Source: Ceratodon purpureus (taxonomy: Eukaryota; Streptophyta; Bryopsida; Pseudoditrichales; Ditrichaceae). From it: a DNA stretch of 64,000 bases. The notes beneath the pieces were generated by a model that did no database searches, had not been told where the DNA came from, and saw nothing but the letters and a program-made list of their open reading frames with translations. Location of the stretch: positions 19,800,902 to 19,864,901 of the forward strand of contig CM026425.1 in NCBI GenBank assembly GCA_014871385.1, in the 5' to 3' direction. Shown piece after piece: positions 1-12,900 of this stretch; position 1 is the stretch's first letter; each line of letters opens with the position of its first letter. The position numbers were made by a program, and so were the translations under genes.

Positions 1-3000
1 AGCCCATGTATCAGGTCTTCCTTCTTCGTCTGGAAGGAGAAAGTACTGCCACTACGAACGTAGACGCGAATCCAGAACCGCATAGTCTGCAGTCAAGCAA
101 AACTAGTGAGTAAAATGAAGCGGAAGTGACCAAAGTAAGCGAAGAGAAGGGTATGTTTAGGAAAAGTACCAAGTTCTCGGGGTTCGTAGGAGAAGTCAGG
201 CCGAGTACATTGACACCCCACCAGTCCTTGAACAGCACGTATCCACCAGCAGCAGCTTCTTCCTCGATATCCTTAGCCAGCTTCTGATCAGTGTTGTAGA
301 TGAGGCAGATGGCACCATCTTTCTGCAGGAATTCATCTGCAAAATGGAAGATGTCGTACAAATAATCCTTGTAGCGAGAGTTCCAAGGCGGAATACTCGT
401 GGGGGGAACATAAATTGAAGGGACGGGAAGATTCTCAGGGATGTCGGCAATGATCAAGTCGACTCCCAGATGGTCCTCTTGTTTGCACCGGTCCGGAACT
501 TCGTTTTCGCGGCCTGCTCCAAACTTGAGGAAACAAGAAAGGAGAGTTAGTAGCTACATAGCGAGTAGAGGTGGCAGAATCCATTAAATGTCAAAATATA
601 GGGACAAACCTTGCGAATGAAGTCTTGAGTCTTGATCCAATCCGGGTCGCCACCTTTTCTCTCCTGTCTCCTATTTCGCCGTAACAAGGAATCCACAGAT
701 GAGTTGAAGACGGAAACTTGTGTGGAAATCGAAGCTCCAGCGGAAGAAGTTGGTTGAGGATATAGTTTGGCCTTCCTCTGCTCAAGGAGACCTCTCGTGA
801 TCTCCAAAGCACTGATTGAGGAAGGAGCTGGCGACGAAGCTGGAGAAGGGTTCGTAACGACAATACCCGGAGAGGGCTCTGGTGCCTTCTCAGCTGGCGC
901 GGAAGACTCTGCACCAGTTTGCTGTGATGCCTCTGACTGAGAACGCAGAGATTTCAGTCGCCTTCCTCTCCCTCTCTTCGGTGGTGGAGCAGAAGACTGA
1001 TCCTGCTCTCCTTCACGACCTTCTGCATCATCCACGGAGTCCTCCGCCACAACCTCACCCCCATCGTGTAGAGTCTTGACGTCCGCCTCTGAGTCAATCG
1101 TGAAACCACGAGAGCAATCAAGATACCAGCATCCCTCAAGCAAGTGAGGAGCTTTGTACCTTTTCAACTGTTGGGGAGAATAGATACACTGGTCCGAGGT
1201 TTTCGACGTCCAAGCAAGGAAGTAGTTGGGGAGCTGATGAACCTTGATTGCCCCCTTCAGAAGAAGCTCTCGCTTGAAGTATCTATGTAAACCAAAATGT
1301 AGAAGGTTAGTATCAAGGAGATAAAGAGACCTCGTTATGGAATTTGAATCTGATTAAAAGGAATGTATCGTACCGGTAAGTAACCCGCTTGACAACCTGG
1401 GCGGTTCCAGGAAATTTATCAAAAATGGACTTCTTGTCGAAGGGCTTATCTGCCGATTTTCCAATGAACGTAGGGAAGGCCTTGTCCCACAAGAGAATAC
1501 GTGAACTCTCCACAAAATCGCCCGGCTCTTGTACTTCCGGAAAGGCCTTCCAATTGATAACAATGTTCTCCGTCTTGCATATGTCCTCGAATGTGTTAAT
1601 GACGGCTTCCTCCAACTGTAATTCAGAATTCAATTAATTAGCAATGAGATAGAATCGACGAAGAGAATAATGCGTAATGTAATTGGAAAGGTTTTTTAAG
1701 AAATTGTACCCCAGCCCAGAATGTGGCCTTGTTCAACCATGGGTCAAATTCGGTATCCTTGAATTCAAGTGGTAGAAATCTGTAAGACAATCGGGAACTC
1801 AGAGATGAGTTCCACCACCTCAACCAACGAGCTTTGTACTTGGCCTCAACGGCCGCTGGAACAATCTTCTGGAGCTTATCAAGTGACATCTCAGGTTTTG
1901 AGAAGTCACTGAAATGCCGATTAATCTGCAATAAGTACAGGAGTTTTAGAAAAAAAAAATACGTAAATGTTGTTGTGATACAAAATAGTGAACTCAGGCA
2001 CGATGAGGGTCTCACTTCGTTGAGGAAGTCGTCACCATTCTTGGGATTTGCAATTGCCAAGTACTTGGTGAAGTCCTTCCTCTTAATCGATTCCACCATG
2101 TTGTTTGAAGCCGCATTCATGGCATCCCAAACACCAGTCGCAGTTTGGTCTTCAATGGGTGTTTTCTCCTTGTAGATTCTGGCAGCTTCGTCAGAAGCTA
2201 CCACAATTTCCCGCTGGAACACAAAGTAATGTTAGAGGAACTATATGAAGCACCGTAAATCAATTGCCAAATGGAAGCGTGAGGGGGGGAGGAATGAGTG
2301 CTAACCCGATAAAGAAAAGCGATGAATACTTTTGTTGGCAATGTAAACCAGGATGGAGTAGCTGGTTTGTGATTCAATGCTAAAGCATACTCCTGTGGTG
2401 AAAGCAGATCCTTGAATTCCTCCAATTTCATCACACCAAAGGAGCGAATACGATAAAGTTTTGCCGGAATATTACTCTTCACGTGATCATTTTCCGTAGA
2501 CCTGTACAAATAGTCGTAAGTTAATAATAAGCATAAAGTACAAGTTGAATCGGCGTTCAAGAGGTGTAGACAAAGTAGAGGGAGTTAATTCTTACCAGTT
2601 AATGTCATGCATGGCATGAAGAAGGTTTCCAACATGACCTCGTGGGTCAAGAACAATGCAATGCACAGAGATGTGCCACGCTGGATCGTCGCTGTGATGC
2701 TTGTTGATATGTCTGTACCATGCGGCAAGGCAATGGTTACCTTCCCAGACATAGAACATCTTCCCAGAGAACTCCTTCCAATCCGGGTCGGCCAAGAGCT
2801 CATCTTCAAAAGCATCATTAACTTTTTGCCAACACGGGCTCCAGTCAGCCTTGATCTCCTCAGTGACATCGGCTGTCTTCTCTTCGTGGTTGTAGATGGA
2901 AATGTACATGACACGGTCTCCATCTCTATAGCCTTTGACAAACTCATGCTCCAAATGTTGAACTCCCATTTCTCCTACAGGTCGCACTCTTGCCATTGAG

Positions 3001-3904
3001 AGCATCCTACAAAGGGGAACTTGGATACGCAACTTTGTCTTTGGAAGTATTCGGAGCTTATTGATGACGCCGTTGGAGTCTTGCTTGTGTTGTACCCGAC
3101 GTTCCAATTCACTGTCCACTACATTCGTCAAATCAGGAGGACAAGATGGCGCTGGCACTATATCCTGTGTCTGAGTTACCTGCAAGAAGTACTACATTTT
3201 CAAAATTGATTCCAAGATAAGGATAAAAACAAGTAATGCAATTATGAAAAAGAATAGAACAATAGTTTCATGTACTGATACCAATCGTCATCAGTAGAAA
3301 GGTGTACATACGCAACTATGTACGTGGAGCACGGCTATAATACTCCCTAGCCTGTCTACAGTTCCAATGACGGCGCCTCCTCCAAAAACGCCTGGTCTGT
3401 TGGACAGGGCATGGTAGTATCGCCAGGAGGGCGAAGACAACATGGGCTGGCCTCCTCACTCTAATAGGCGAGGAAGGAGAAGGTGGAGACATCGGCGGGG
3501 TACCAAGCCGCGGAGAAGTAGGCATGTAGCCTGGGGATGTAGGCTCATAGACAGGAGAGGTAGGCATGTACTGAGGAGAGTGGACCTCTGGAGGTCCACT
3601 ACCTAAGTCTACAGGGTTTCCTAAATCACACCTACATAAATGGGGCTGATCAAATGAATCCGAGAGATCGGAAAGATTGATAACTGAGATCGGGGAACTG
3701 ATGGACAAGGGTGCATCTGAGAATACCTAGAGGCAGAGAAACAAGACAATGTCAAATTATAGATTTACAAAATTAAATAAACACTTTTGGAGGGTTAATG
3801 TACTATGCGATATTTAATACAGAAGGCAAATAAGATTAATTTACCTCTGTTTCTGCAGGGGTAGGGCCATCAGCTTCAGTCGCAGTGAGTTGATCCGTGA
3901 ACTC
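1..3904 (-). CDS. ParB-like plus degenerate DNA-methylase-like protein, multi-exon, 3' end off the window
   Basis: Exons read from splice sites: 3904-3845, about 3726-3490, 3179-2596, 2501-2306, 2213-2016, 1925-1710, 1615-1374, 1282-610, 523-170 and 86 onward past base 1. The second exon has a Ser/Pro-rich stretch with three RNA polymerase II CTD-like heptads. Exon 3179-2596 ends in a ParB/sulfiredoxin-like core (FYVWEGNHCLAAW, compare the DGxHR motif of ParB). Exon 523-170 reads DLIIADIPENLPVPS, then a helix-rich stretch and KDGAICLIYN. This matches the motif IV region of beta-class amino-methyltransferases, but the catalytic (D/N/S)PP(Y/F/W) is replaced by DIPEN, so activity is doubtful. 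A disordered Ser/Pro/Ala-rich linker separates the halves. A related gene lies at 49-54.5 kb. The 5' start is uncertain; the first exon could follow further upstream exons. The family assignment is by motif only. Confidence 0.6.
3508..3570 (-). other. Three YxPTSPx heptads like the RNA polymerase II CTD
   Basis: Inside the second exon of the ParB-like gene the protein reads YMPTSPV, YEPTSPG and YMPTSPR without gaps, followed by more Ser-Pro pairs. The RPB1 CTD consensus is YSPTSPS. Three in-register heptads suggest a mimic of, or substrate for, CTD kinases, phosphatases or prolyl isomerases. That role is inference. Confidence 0.7.
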
Positions 3905-3996
3905 CTACAACACATAAAGTATACAAATAATAAGAATTGAAATGAATACATGATTGAACAATTAAAAACAAGAGTTAAAATCCAATCAAATTATTC

Positions 3997-6900
3997 TTAA
4001 GCAGCTGCCCCCTTCTCATTGGAGGCATTCGTCACAGAATGCCACTCCACAAGGGGCGTCTCCTCCTCAACCTCCATCTGATTGCTTGCGGCCACAGCCT
4101 CCGCAGCCCCACTCTCGCAATCCGCCCCCACCTCCTTGGAGGCATTCGTCACAGAATGCCCCTCGGCAAGGGGCATCTCCTTCGCGGCCTCGAGCTGACT
4201 GCCTGCGGCCATGGCCTCCGCAAGGGGGTTCTCCTCCGCGGCCTCCCTCTGGTTGCGTGGGGCAGCTGCCTCCGCAGCCCCACTCTCGCAATCCACCCCC
4301 ACCTCCTTGGAGGCATTCGTCACAGAATGCCCCTCGGCAAGGGGCGTCTCCTTCGCGGCCTCGAGCTGACTGCCTGCGGCCATGGCCTCCGCAAGGGGGT
4401 TCTCCTCCGCGGCCTCCCTCTGGTTGCGTGGGGCAACTGCCTCTGCAGCCCCACTCTCGCAATCTGCCCCCACCTCCTTGGAGGCATTCGTCACAGAATG
4501 CCCCTCGGCAAGGGGCATCTCCTTCGCGGCCTCGAGCTGACTGCCTGCGGCCATGGCCTCCGCAAGGGGGTTCTCCTCCGCGGCCTCCCTCTGGTTGCGT
4601 GGGGCAACTGCCTCCGCAGCCCCACTCTCGCAATCCGCCCCCACCTCCTTGGAGGCATTCGTCACAAAATGCCCCTCGGCAAGGGGCGTCTCCTTCGCGG
4701 CCTCGAGCTGACTGCCTGCGGCCATGGCCTCCGCAAGGGGGTTCTCCTCCGCGGCCTCCCTCTGGTTGCGTGGGGCCAATGCCTCCGCAGCCCCACTCTC
4801 GCAATCCGCCCCCACCTCCTTGGAGGCATTCGTCACAGAATGCCCCTCGGCAAGGGGCATCTCCTTCGCGGCCTCGAGCTGACTGCCTGCGGCCATGGCC
4901 TCCGCAAGGGGGTTCTCCTCCGCGGCCTCCCTCTGGTTGCGTGGGGCCAATGCCTCCGCAGCCCCACTCTCGCAATCCGCCCCCACCTCCTTGGAGGCAT
5001 TCGTCACAGAATGCCCCTCGGCAAGGGGCGTCTCCTTCGCGGCCTCGAGCTGACTGCCTGCGGCCATGGCCTTCGCAAGGGGGTTCTCCTCCGCGGCCTC
5101 CCTCTGGTTGCGTGGGGCCATTGCCTCCGCAGCCCCACTCTCGCAATCCGCCCCCACCTCCTTGGAGGCATTCGTCACAGAATGCCCCTCGGCAAGGGGC
5201 GTCTCCTTCGCGGCCTCGAGCTGACTGCCTGCGGCCATGGCCTCCGCAAGGGGGTTCTCCTCCGCGGCCTCCCTTTGGTTGCGTGGGGCCATTGCCACCG
5301 CAGCCCCACTCTCGCAATCCGCCCCCACCTCCTTGGAGGCATTCGTCACAGAATGCCCCTCGGCAAGGGGCGTCTCCTTCGCGGCCTCGAGCTGACTGCC
5401 TGCGGCCATGGCCTCCGCAAGGGGGTTCTCCTCCGCGGCCTCCCTCTGGTTGCGTGGGGCAACTGCCTCCGCAGCCCCACTCTCGCAATCCGCCCCCACC
5501 TCCTTGGAGGCATTCGTCACAGAATGCCCCTCGACAAGGGGCGTCTCCTTCGCGGCCTCGAGCTGACTGCCTGCGGCCATGGCCTCCGCAAGGGGGTTCT
5601 CCTCCGCGGCCTCCCTCTGGTTGCGTGGGGCAATTGCCACCGCAGCCCCACTCTCGCAATCCGCCCCCACCTCCTTGGAGGCATTCGTCACAGAATGCCC
5701 CTCGGCAAGGGGCGTCTCCTTCGCGGCCTCGAGCTGACTGCCTGCGGCCATGGCCTCCGCAAGGGGGTTCTCCTCCGCGGCCTCCCGCTGGTTGCGTGGG
5801 GCAATTGCCACCGCAGCCCCACTCTCGCAATCCGCCCCCACCTCCTTGGAGGCATTCGTCACAGAATGCCCCTCGGCAAGGGGCGTCTCCTTCGCGGCCT
5901 CGAGCTGACTGCCTGCGGCCATGGCCTCCGCAAGGGGGTTCTCCTCCGCGGCCTCCCTCTGGTTGCGTGGGGCAACTGCCTCCGCAGCCCCACTCTCGCA
6001 ATCCACCCCCACCTCCTTGGAGGCATTCGTCACAGAATGCCCCTCGGCAAGGGGCGTCTCCTTCGCGGCCTCGAGCTGACTGCCTGCGGCCATGGCCTCC
6101 GCAAGGGGGTTCTCCTCCGCGGCCTCCCTCTGGTTGCGTGGGGCAATTGCCTCCGCAGCCCCACTCTCGCAATCCGCCCCCACCTCCTTGGAGGCATTCG
6201 TCACAGAATGCCCCTCGGCAAGGGGCGTCTCCTTCGCGGCCTCGAGCTGACTGCCTGCGGCCATGGCCTCCGCAAGGGGGTTCTCCTCCGCGGCCTCCCT
6301 CTGGTTGCGTGGGGCCAATGCCTCCGCAGCCCCACTCTCGCAATCCGCCCCCACCTCCTTGGAGGCATTCGTCACAGAATGCCCCTCGGCAAGGGGCGTC
6401 TCCTTCGCGGCCTCGAGCTGACTGCCTGCGGCCATGGCCTCCGCAAGGGGGTTCTCCTCCGCGGCCTCCCTCTGGTTGCGTGGGGCAATTGCCTCCGCAG
6501 CCCCACTCTCGCAATCCGCCCCCACCTCCTTGGAGGCATTCGTCACAGAATGCCCCTCGGCAAGGGGCGTCTCCTTCGCGGCCTCGAGCTGACTGCCTGC
6601 GGCCATGGCCTCCGCAAGGGGGTTCTCCTCCGCGGCCTCCCTCTGGTTGCGTGGGGCAATTGCCTCCGCAGCCCCACTCTCGCAATCCGCCCCCACCTCC
6701 TTGGAGGCATTCGTCACAGAATGCCCCTCGGCAAGGGGCGTCTCCTTCGCGGCCTCGAGCTGACTGCCTGCGGCCATGGCCTCCGCAAGGGGGTTCTCCT
6801 CCGCGGCCTCCCTCTGGTTGCGTGGGGCCAATGCCTCCGCAGCCCCACTCTCGCAATCCGCCCCCACCTCCTTGGAGGCATTCGTCACAGAATGCCCCTC

Positions 6901-9900
6901 GACAAGGGGCGTCTCCTTCGCGGCCTCGAGCTGACTGCCTGCGGCCATGGCCTCCGCAAGGGGGTTCTCCTCCGCGGCCTCCCTCTGGTTGCGTGGGGCA
7001 ATTGCCACCGCAGCCCCACTCTCGCAATCCGCCCCCACCTCCTTGGAGGCATTCGTCACAGAATGCCCCTCGGCAAGGGGCGTCTCCTTCGCGGCCTCGA
7101 GCTGACTGCCTGCGGCCATGGCCTCCGCAAGGGGGTTCTCCTCCGCGGCCTCCCTCTCGTTGCGTGGGGCAACTGCCTCCGCAGCCCCACTCTCGCAATC
7201 CACCCCCACCTCCTTGGAGGCATTCGTCACAGAATGCCCCTCGGCAAGGGGCGTCTCCTTCGCGGCCTCGAGCTGACTGCCTGCGGCCATGGCCTCCGCA
7301 AGGGGGTTCTCCTCCGCGGCCTCCCTCTGGTTGCGTGGGGCAATTGCCTCCGCAGCCCCACTCTCGCAATCCGCCCCCACCTCCTTGGAGGCATTCGTCA
7401 CAGAATGCCCCTCGGCAAGGGGCATCTCCTTCGCGGCCTCGAGCTGACTGCCTGCGGCCATGGCCTCCGCAAGGGGGTTCTCCTCCGCGGCCTCCCTCTG
7501 GTTGCGTGGGGCCATTGCCACCGCAGCCCCACTCTCGCAATCCGCCCCCACCTCCTTGGAGGCATTCGTCACAGAATGCCCCTCGGCAAGGGGCGTCTCC
7601 TTCGCGGCCTCGAGCTGACTGCCTGCGGCCATGGCCTCCGCAAGGGGGTTCTCCTCCGCGGCCTCCCTCTGGTTGCGTGGGGCAACTGCCTCCGCAGCCC
7701 CACTCTCGCAATCCACCCCCACCTCCTTGGAGGCATTCGTCACAGAATGCCCCTCGGCAAGGGGCGTCTCCTTCGCGGCCTCGAGCTGACTGCCTGCGGC
7801 CATGGCCTCCGCAAGGGGGTTCTCCTCCGCGGCCTCCCTCTGGTTGCGTGGGGCAATTGCCTCCGCAGCCCCACTCTCGCAATCCGCCCCCACCTCCTTG
7901 GAGGCATTCGTCACAGAATGCCCCTCGGCAAGGGGCGTCTCCTTCGCGGCCTCGAGCTGACTGCCCGCGGCCATGGCCTCCGCAAGGGGGTTCTCCTCCG
8001 CGGCCTCCCTCTGGTTGCGTGGGGCACTGCCTCCGCAGCCCCACTCTCGCAATCCGCCCCCACCTCCTTGGAGGCATTCGTCACAGAATGCCCCTCGGCA
8101 AGGGGCATCTCCTTCGCGGCCTCGAGCTGACTGCCTGCGGCCATGGCCTCCGCAAGGGGGTTCTCCTCCGCGGCCTCCCTCTGGTTGCGTGGGGCAACTG
8201 CCTCCGCAGCCCCACTCTCGCAATCCGCCCCCACCTCCTTGGAGGCATTCGTCACAGAATGCCCCTCGGCAAGGGGCATCTCCTTCGCGGCCTCGAGCTG
8301 ACTGCCTGCGGCCATGGCCTCCGCAAGGGGGTTCTCCTCCGCGGCCTCCCTCTGGTTGCGTGGGGCAACTGCCTCCGCAGCCCCACTCTCGCAATCCGCC
8401 CCCACCTCCTTGGAGGAATTCGTCACAGAATGCCCCTCGGCAAGGGGCATCTCCTTCGCGGCCTCGAGCTGACTGCCTGCGGCCATGGCCTCCGCAAGGG
8501 GGTTCTCCTCCGCGGCCTCCCTCTGGTTGCGTGGGGCAATTGCCTCCGCAGCCCCACTCTCGCAATCCGCCCCCACCTCCTTGGAGGCATTCGTCACAGA
8601 ATGCCCCTCGGCAAGGGGCGTCTCCTTCGCGGCCTCGAGCTGACTGCCTGCGGCCATGGCCTCCGCAAGGGGGTTCTCCTCCGCGGCCTCCCTTTGGTTG
8701 CGTGGGGCCATTGCCACCGCAGCCCCACTCTCGCAATCCGCCCCCACCTCCTTGGAGGCATTCGTCACAGAATGCCCCTCGGCAAGGGGCGTCTCCTTCG
8801 CGGCCTCGAGCTGACTGCCTGCGGCCATGGCCTCCGCAAGGGGGTTCTCCTCCGCGGCCTCCCTCTGGTTGCGTGGGGCAACTGCCTCTGCAGCCCCACT
8901 CTCGCAATCTGCCCCCACCTCCTTGGAGGCATTCGTCACAGAATGCCCCTCGGCAAGGGGCATCTCCTTCGCGGCCTCGAGCTGACTGCCTGCGGCCATG
9001 GCCTCCGCAAGGGGGTTCTCCTCCGCGGCCTCCCTCTGGTTGCGTGGGGCAACTGCCTCCGCAGCCCCACTCTCGCAATCCGCCCCCACCTCCTTGGAGG
9101 CATTCGTCACAGAATGCCCCTCGGCAAGGGGCGTCTCCTTCGCGGCCTCGAGCTGACTGCCTGCGGCCATGGCCTCCGCAAGGGGGTTCTCCTCCGCGGC
9201 CTCCCTCTCGTTGCGTGGGGCAACTGCCTCCGCAGCCCCACTCTCGCAATCCACCCCCACCTCCTTGGAGGCATTCGTCACAGAATGCCCCTCGGCAAGG
9301 GGCGTCTCCTTCGCGGCCTCGAGCTGACTGCCTGCGGCCATGGCCTCCGCAAGGGGGTTCTCCTCCGCGGCCTCCCTCTGGTTGCGTGGGGCCATTGCCT
9401 CCGCAGCCCCACTCTCGCAATCCGCCCCCACCTCCTTGGAGGCATTCGTCACAGAATGCCCCTCGGCAAGGGGCGTCTCCTTCGCGGCCTCGAGCTGACT
9501 GCCTGCGGCCATGGCCTCCGCAAGGGGGTTCTCCTCCGCGGCCTCCCTCTGGTTGCGTGGGGCAACTGCCTCCGCAGCCCCACTCTCGCAATCCGCCCCC
9601 ACCTCCTTGGAGGCATTCGTCACAGAATGCCCCTCGGCAAGGGGCATCTCCTTCGCGGCCTCGAGCTGACTGCCTGCGGCCATGGCCTCCGCAAGGGGGT
9701 TCTCCTCCGCGGCCTCCCTCTGGTTGCGTGGGGCAACTGCCTCTGCAGCCCCACTCTCGCAATCTGCCCCCACCTCCTTGGAGGCATTCGTCACAGAATG
9801 CCCCTCGGCAAGGGGCATCTCCTTCGCGGCCTCGAGCTGACTGCCTGCGGCCATGGCCTCCGCAAGGGGGTTCTCCTCCGCGGCCTCCCTCTGGTTGCGT

Positions 9901-12900
9901 GGGGCACTGCCTCCGCAGCCCCACTCTCGCAATCCGCCCCCACCTCCTTGGAGGCATTCGTCACAGAATGCCCCTCGGCAAGGGGCATCTCCTTCGCGGC
10001 CTCGAGCTGACTGCCTGCGGCCATGGCCTCCGCAAGGGGGTTCTCCTCCGCGGCCTCCCTCTGGTTGCGTGGGGCAATTGCCTCCGCAGCCCCACTCTCG
10101 CAATCCGCCCCCACCTCCTTGGAGGCATTCGTCACAGAATGCCCCTCGGCAAGGGGCATCTCCTTCGCGGCCTCGAGCTGACTGCCTGCGGCCATGGCCT
10201 CCGCAAGGGGGTTCTCCTCCGCGGCCTCCCTCTGGTTGCGTGGGGCAACTGCCTCCGCAGCCCCACTCTCGCAATCCGCCCCCACCTCCTTGGAGGCATT
10301 CGTCACAGAATGCCCCTCGGCAAGGGGCATCTCCTTCGCGGCCTCGAGCTGACTGCCTGCGGCCATGGCCTCCGCAAGGGGGTTCTCCTCCGCGGCCTCC
10401 CTCTGGTTGCGTGGGGCAACTGCCTCCGCAGCCCCACTCTCGCAATCCGCCCCCACCTCCTTGGAGGCATTCGTCACAGAATGCCCCTCGGCAAGGGGCA
10501 TCTCCTTCGCGGCCTCGAGCTGACTGCCTGCGGCCATGGCCTCCGCAAGGGGGTTCTCCTCCGCGGCCTCCCTCTGGTTGCGTGGGGCAACTGCCTCCGC
10601 AGCCCCACTCTCGCAATCCGCCCCCACCTCCTTGGAGGCATTCGTCACAGAATGCCCCTCGGCAAGGGGCATCTCCTTCGCGGCCTCGAGCTGACTGCCT
10701 GCGGCCATGGCCTCCGCAAGGGGGTTCTCCTCCGCGGCCTCCCTCTGGTTGCGTGGGGCAACTGCCTCCGCAGCCCCACTCTCGCAATCCGCCCCCACCT
10801 CCTTGGAGGCATTCGTCACAGAATGCCCCTCGGCAAGGGGCATCTCCTTCGCGGCCTCGAGCTGACTGCCTGCGGCCATGGCCTCCGCAAGGGGGTTCTC
10901 CTCCGCGGCCTCCCTCTGGTTGCGTGGGGCAATTGCCTCCGCAGCCCCACTCTCGCAATCCGCCCCCACCTCCTTGGAGGCATTCGTCACAGAATGCCCC
11001 TCGGCAAGGGGCGTCTCCTTCGCGGCCTCGAGCTGACTGCCTGCGGCCATGGCCTCCGCAAGGGGGTTCTCCTCCGCGGCCTCCCTTTGGTTGCGTGGGG
11101 CCATTGCCACCGCAGCCCCACTCTCGCAATCCGCCCCCACCTCCTTGGAGGCATTCGTCACAGAATGCCCCTCGGCAAGGGGCGTCTCCTTCGCGGCCTC
11201 GAGCTGACTGCCTGCGGCCATGGCCTCCGCAAGGGGGTTCTCCTCCGCGGCCTCCCTCTGGTTGCGTGGGGCAACTGCCTCCGCAGCCCCACTCTCGCAA
11301 TCCGCCCCCACCTCCTTGGAGGCATTCGTCACAGAATGCCCCTCGGCAAGGGGCGTCTCCTTCGCGGCCTCGAGCTGACTGCCTGCGGCCATGGCCTCCG
11401 CAAGGGGGTTCTCCTCCGCGGCCTCCCTCTGGTTGCGTGGGGCAACTGCCTCCGCAGCCCCACTCTCGCAATCCGCCCCCACCTCCTTGGAGGCATTCGT
11501 CACAGAATGCCCCTCGGCAAGGGGCGTCTCCTTCGCGGCCTCGAGCTGACTGCCTGCGGCCATGGCCTCCGCAAGGGGGTTCTCCTCCGCGGCCTCCCTC
11601 TGGTTGCGTGGGGCCAATGCCTCTGCAGCCCCACTCTCGCAATCCGCCCCCACCTCCTTGGAGGCATTCGTCACAGAATGCCCCTCGGCAAGGGGCATCT
11701 CCTTCGCGGCCTCGAGCTGACTGCCTGCGGCCATGGCCTCCGCAAGGGGGTTCTCCTCCGCGGCCTCCCTCTCGTTGCGTGGGGCAATTGCCTCCGCAGC
11801 CCCACTCTCGCAATCCGCCCCCACCTCCTTGGAGGCATTCGTCACAGAATGCCCCTCGGCAAGGGGCGTCTCCTTCGCGGCCTCGAGCTGACTGCCTGCG
11901 GCCATGGCCTCCGCAAGGGGGTTCTCCTCCGCGGCCTCCCTCTGGTTGCGTGGGGCAACTGCCTCCGCAGCCCCACTCTCGCAATCCGCCCCCACCTCCT
12001 TGGAGGCATTCGTCACAGAATGCCCCTCGGCAAGGGGCATCTCCTTCGCGGCCTCGAGCTGACTGCCTGCGGCCATGGCCTCCGCAAGGGGGTTCTCCTC
12101 CGCGGCCTCCCTCTGGTTGCGTGGGGCAATTGCCTCCGCAGCCCCACTCTCGCAATCCGCCCCCACCTCCTTGGAGGCATTCGTCACAGAATGCCCCTCG
12201 GCAAGGGGCGTCTCCTTCGCGGCCTCGAGCTGACTGCCTGCGGCCATGGCCTCCGCAAGGGGGTTCTCCTCCGCGGCCTCCCTCTGGTTGCGTGGGGCAA
12301 CTTCCTCCGCAGCCCCACTCTCGCAATCCGCCCCCACCTCCTTGGAGGCATTCGTCACAGAATGCCCCTCGGCAAGGGGCGTCTCCTTCGCGGCCTCGAG
12401 CTGACTGCCTGCGGCCATGGCCTCCGCAAGGGGGTTCTCCTCCGCGGCCTCCCTCTGGTTGCGTGGGGCCAATGCCTCCGCAGCCCCAACTTCTGTCCAT
12501 GCGGCCATGGCTGCTGTCACCTCCGAAACCCCAATCCCTCTCAATGCGGCCTGGGCTGCAATATGAGTCCAAACCCCTATCTCGGTATTCACTGCATCTG
12601 CAGCTAGATGGTTCGCAACTTCGACCTATTGGGTCGCGGCTGCGTCTGGCATCGGAATCGCAACTCCGAGCTATCCACTTGCAGCAGTGACAGCAGGGTC
12701 TTCCGCACCTTCAACCTCACACAATGCGGATCTATCTGCTACCCACATTCAATCCCCAAGTACCAATCACGTGGTCTCCCACATAAAATCATCAACAAAA
12801 CCCGTAACCCTTTACTCGTCAGTGGCTGGTGCTCGATCGGATTCCCCGCCCTGGCTCTCAATCTCTTCCTCCCCACGCTCAGGTCCATGCTCCCTCTCCA

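Noticed and set aside
4039..12690. Plus-strand and off-frame minus-strand ORFs of over 900 codons
   Set aside because: They are by-products of a stop-poor 171-bp unit whose length is a multiple of three; no start context, flanking coding sequence or family supports them.
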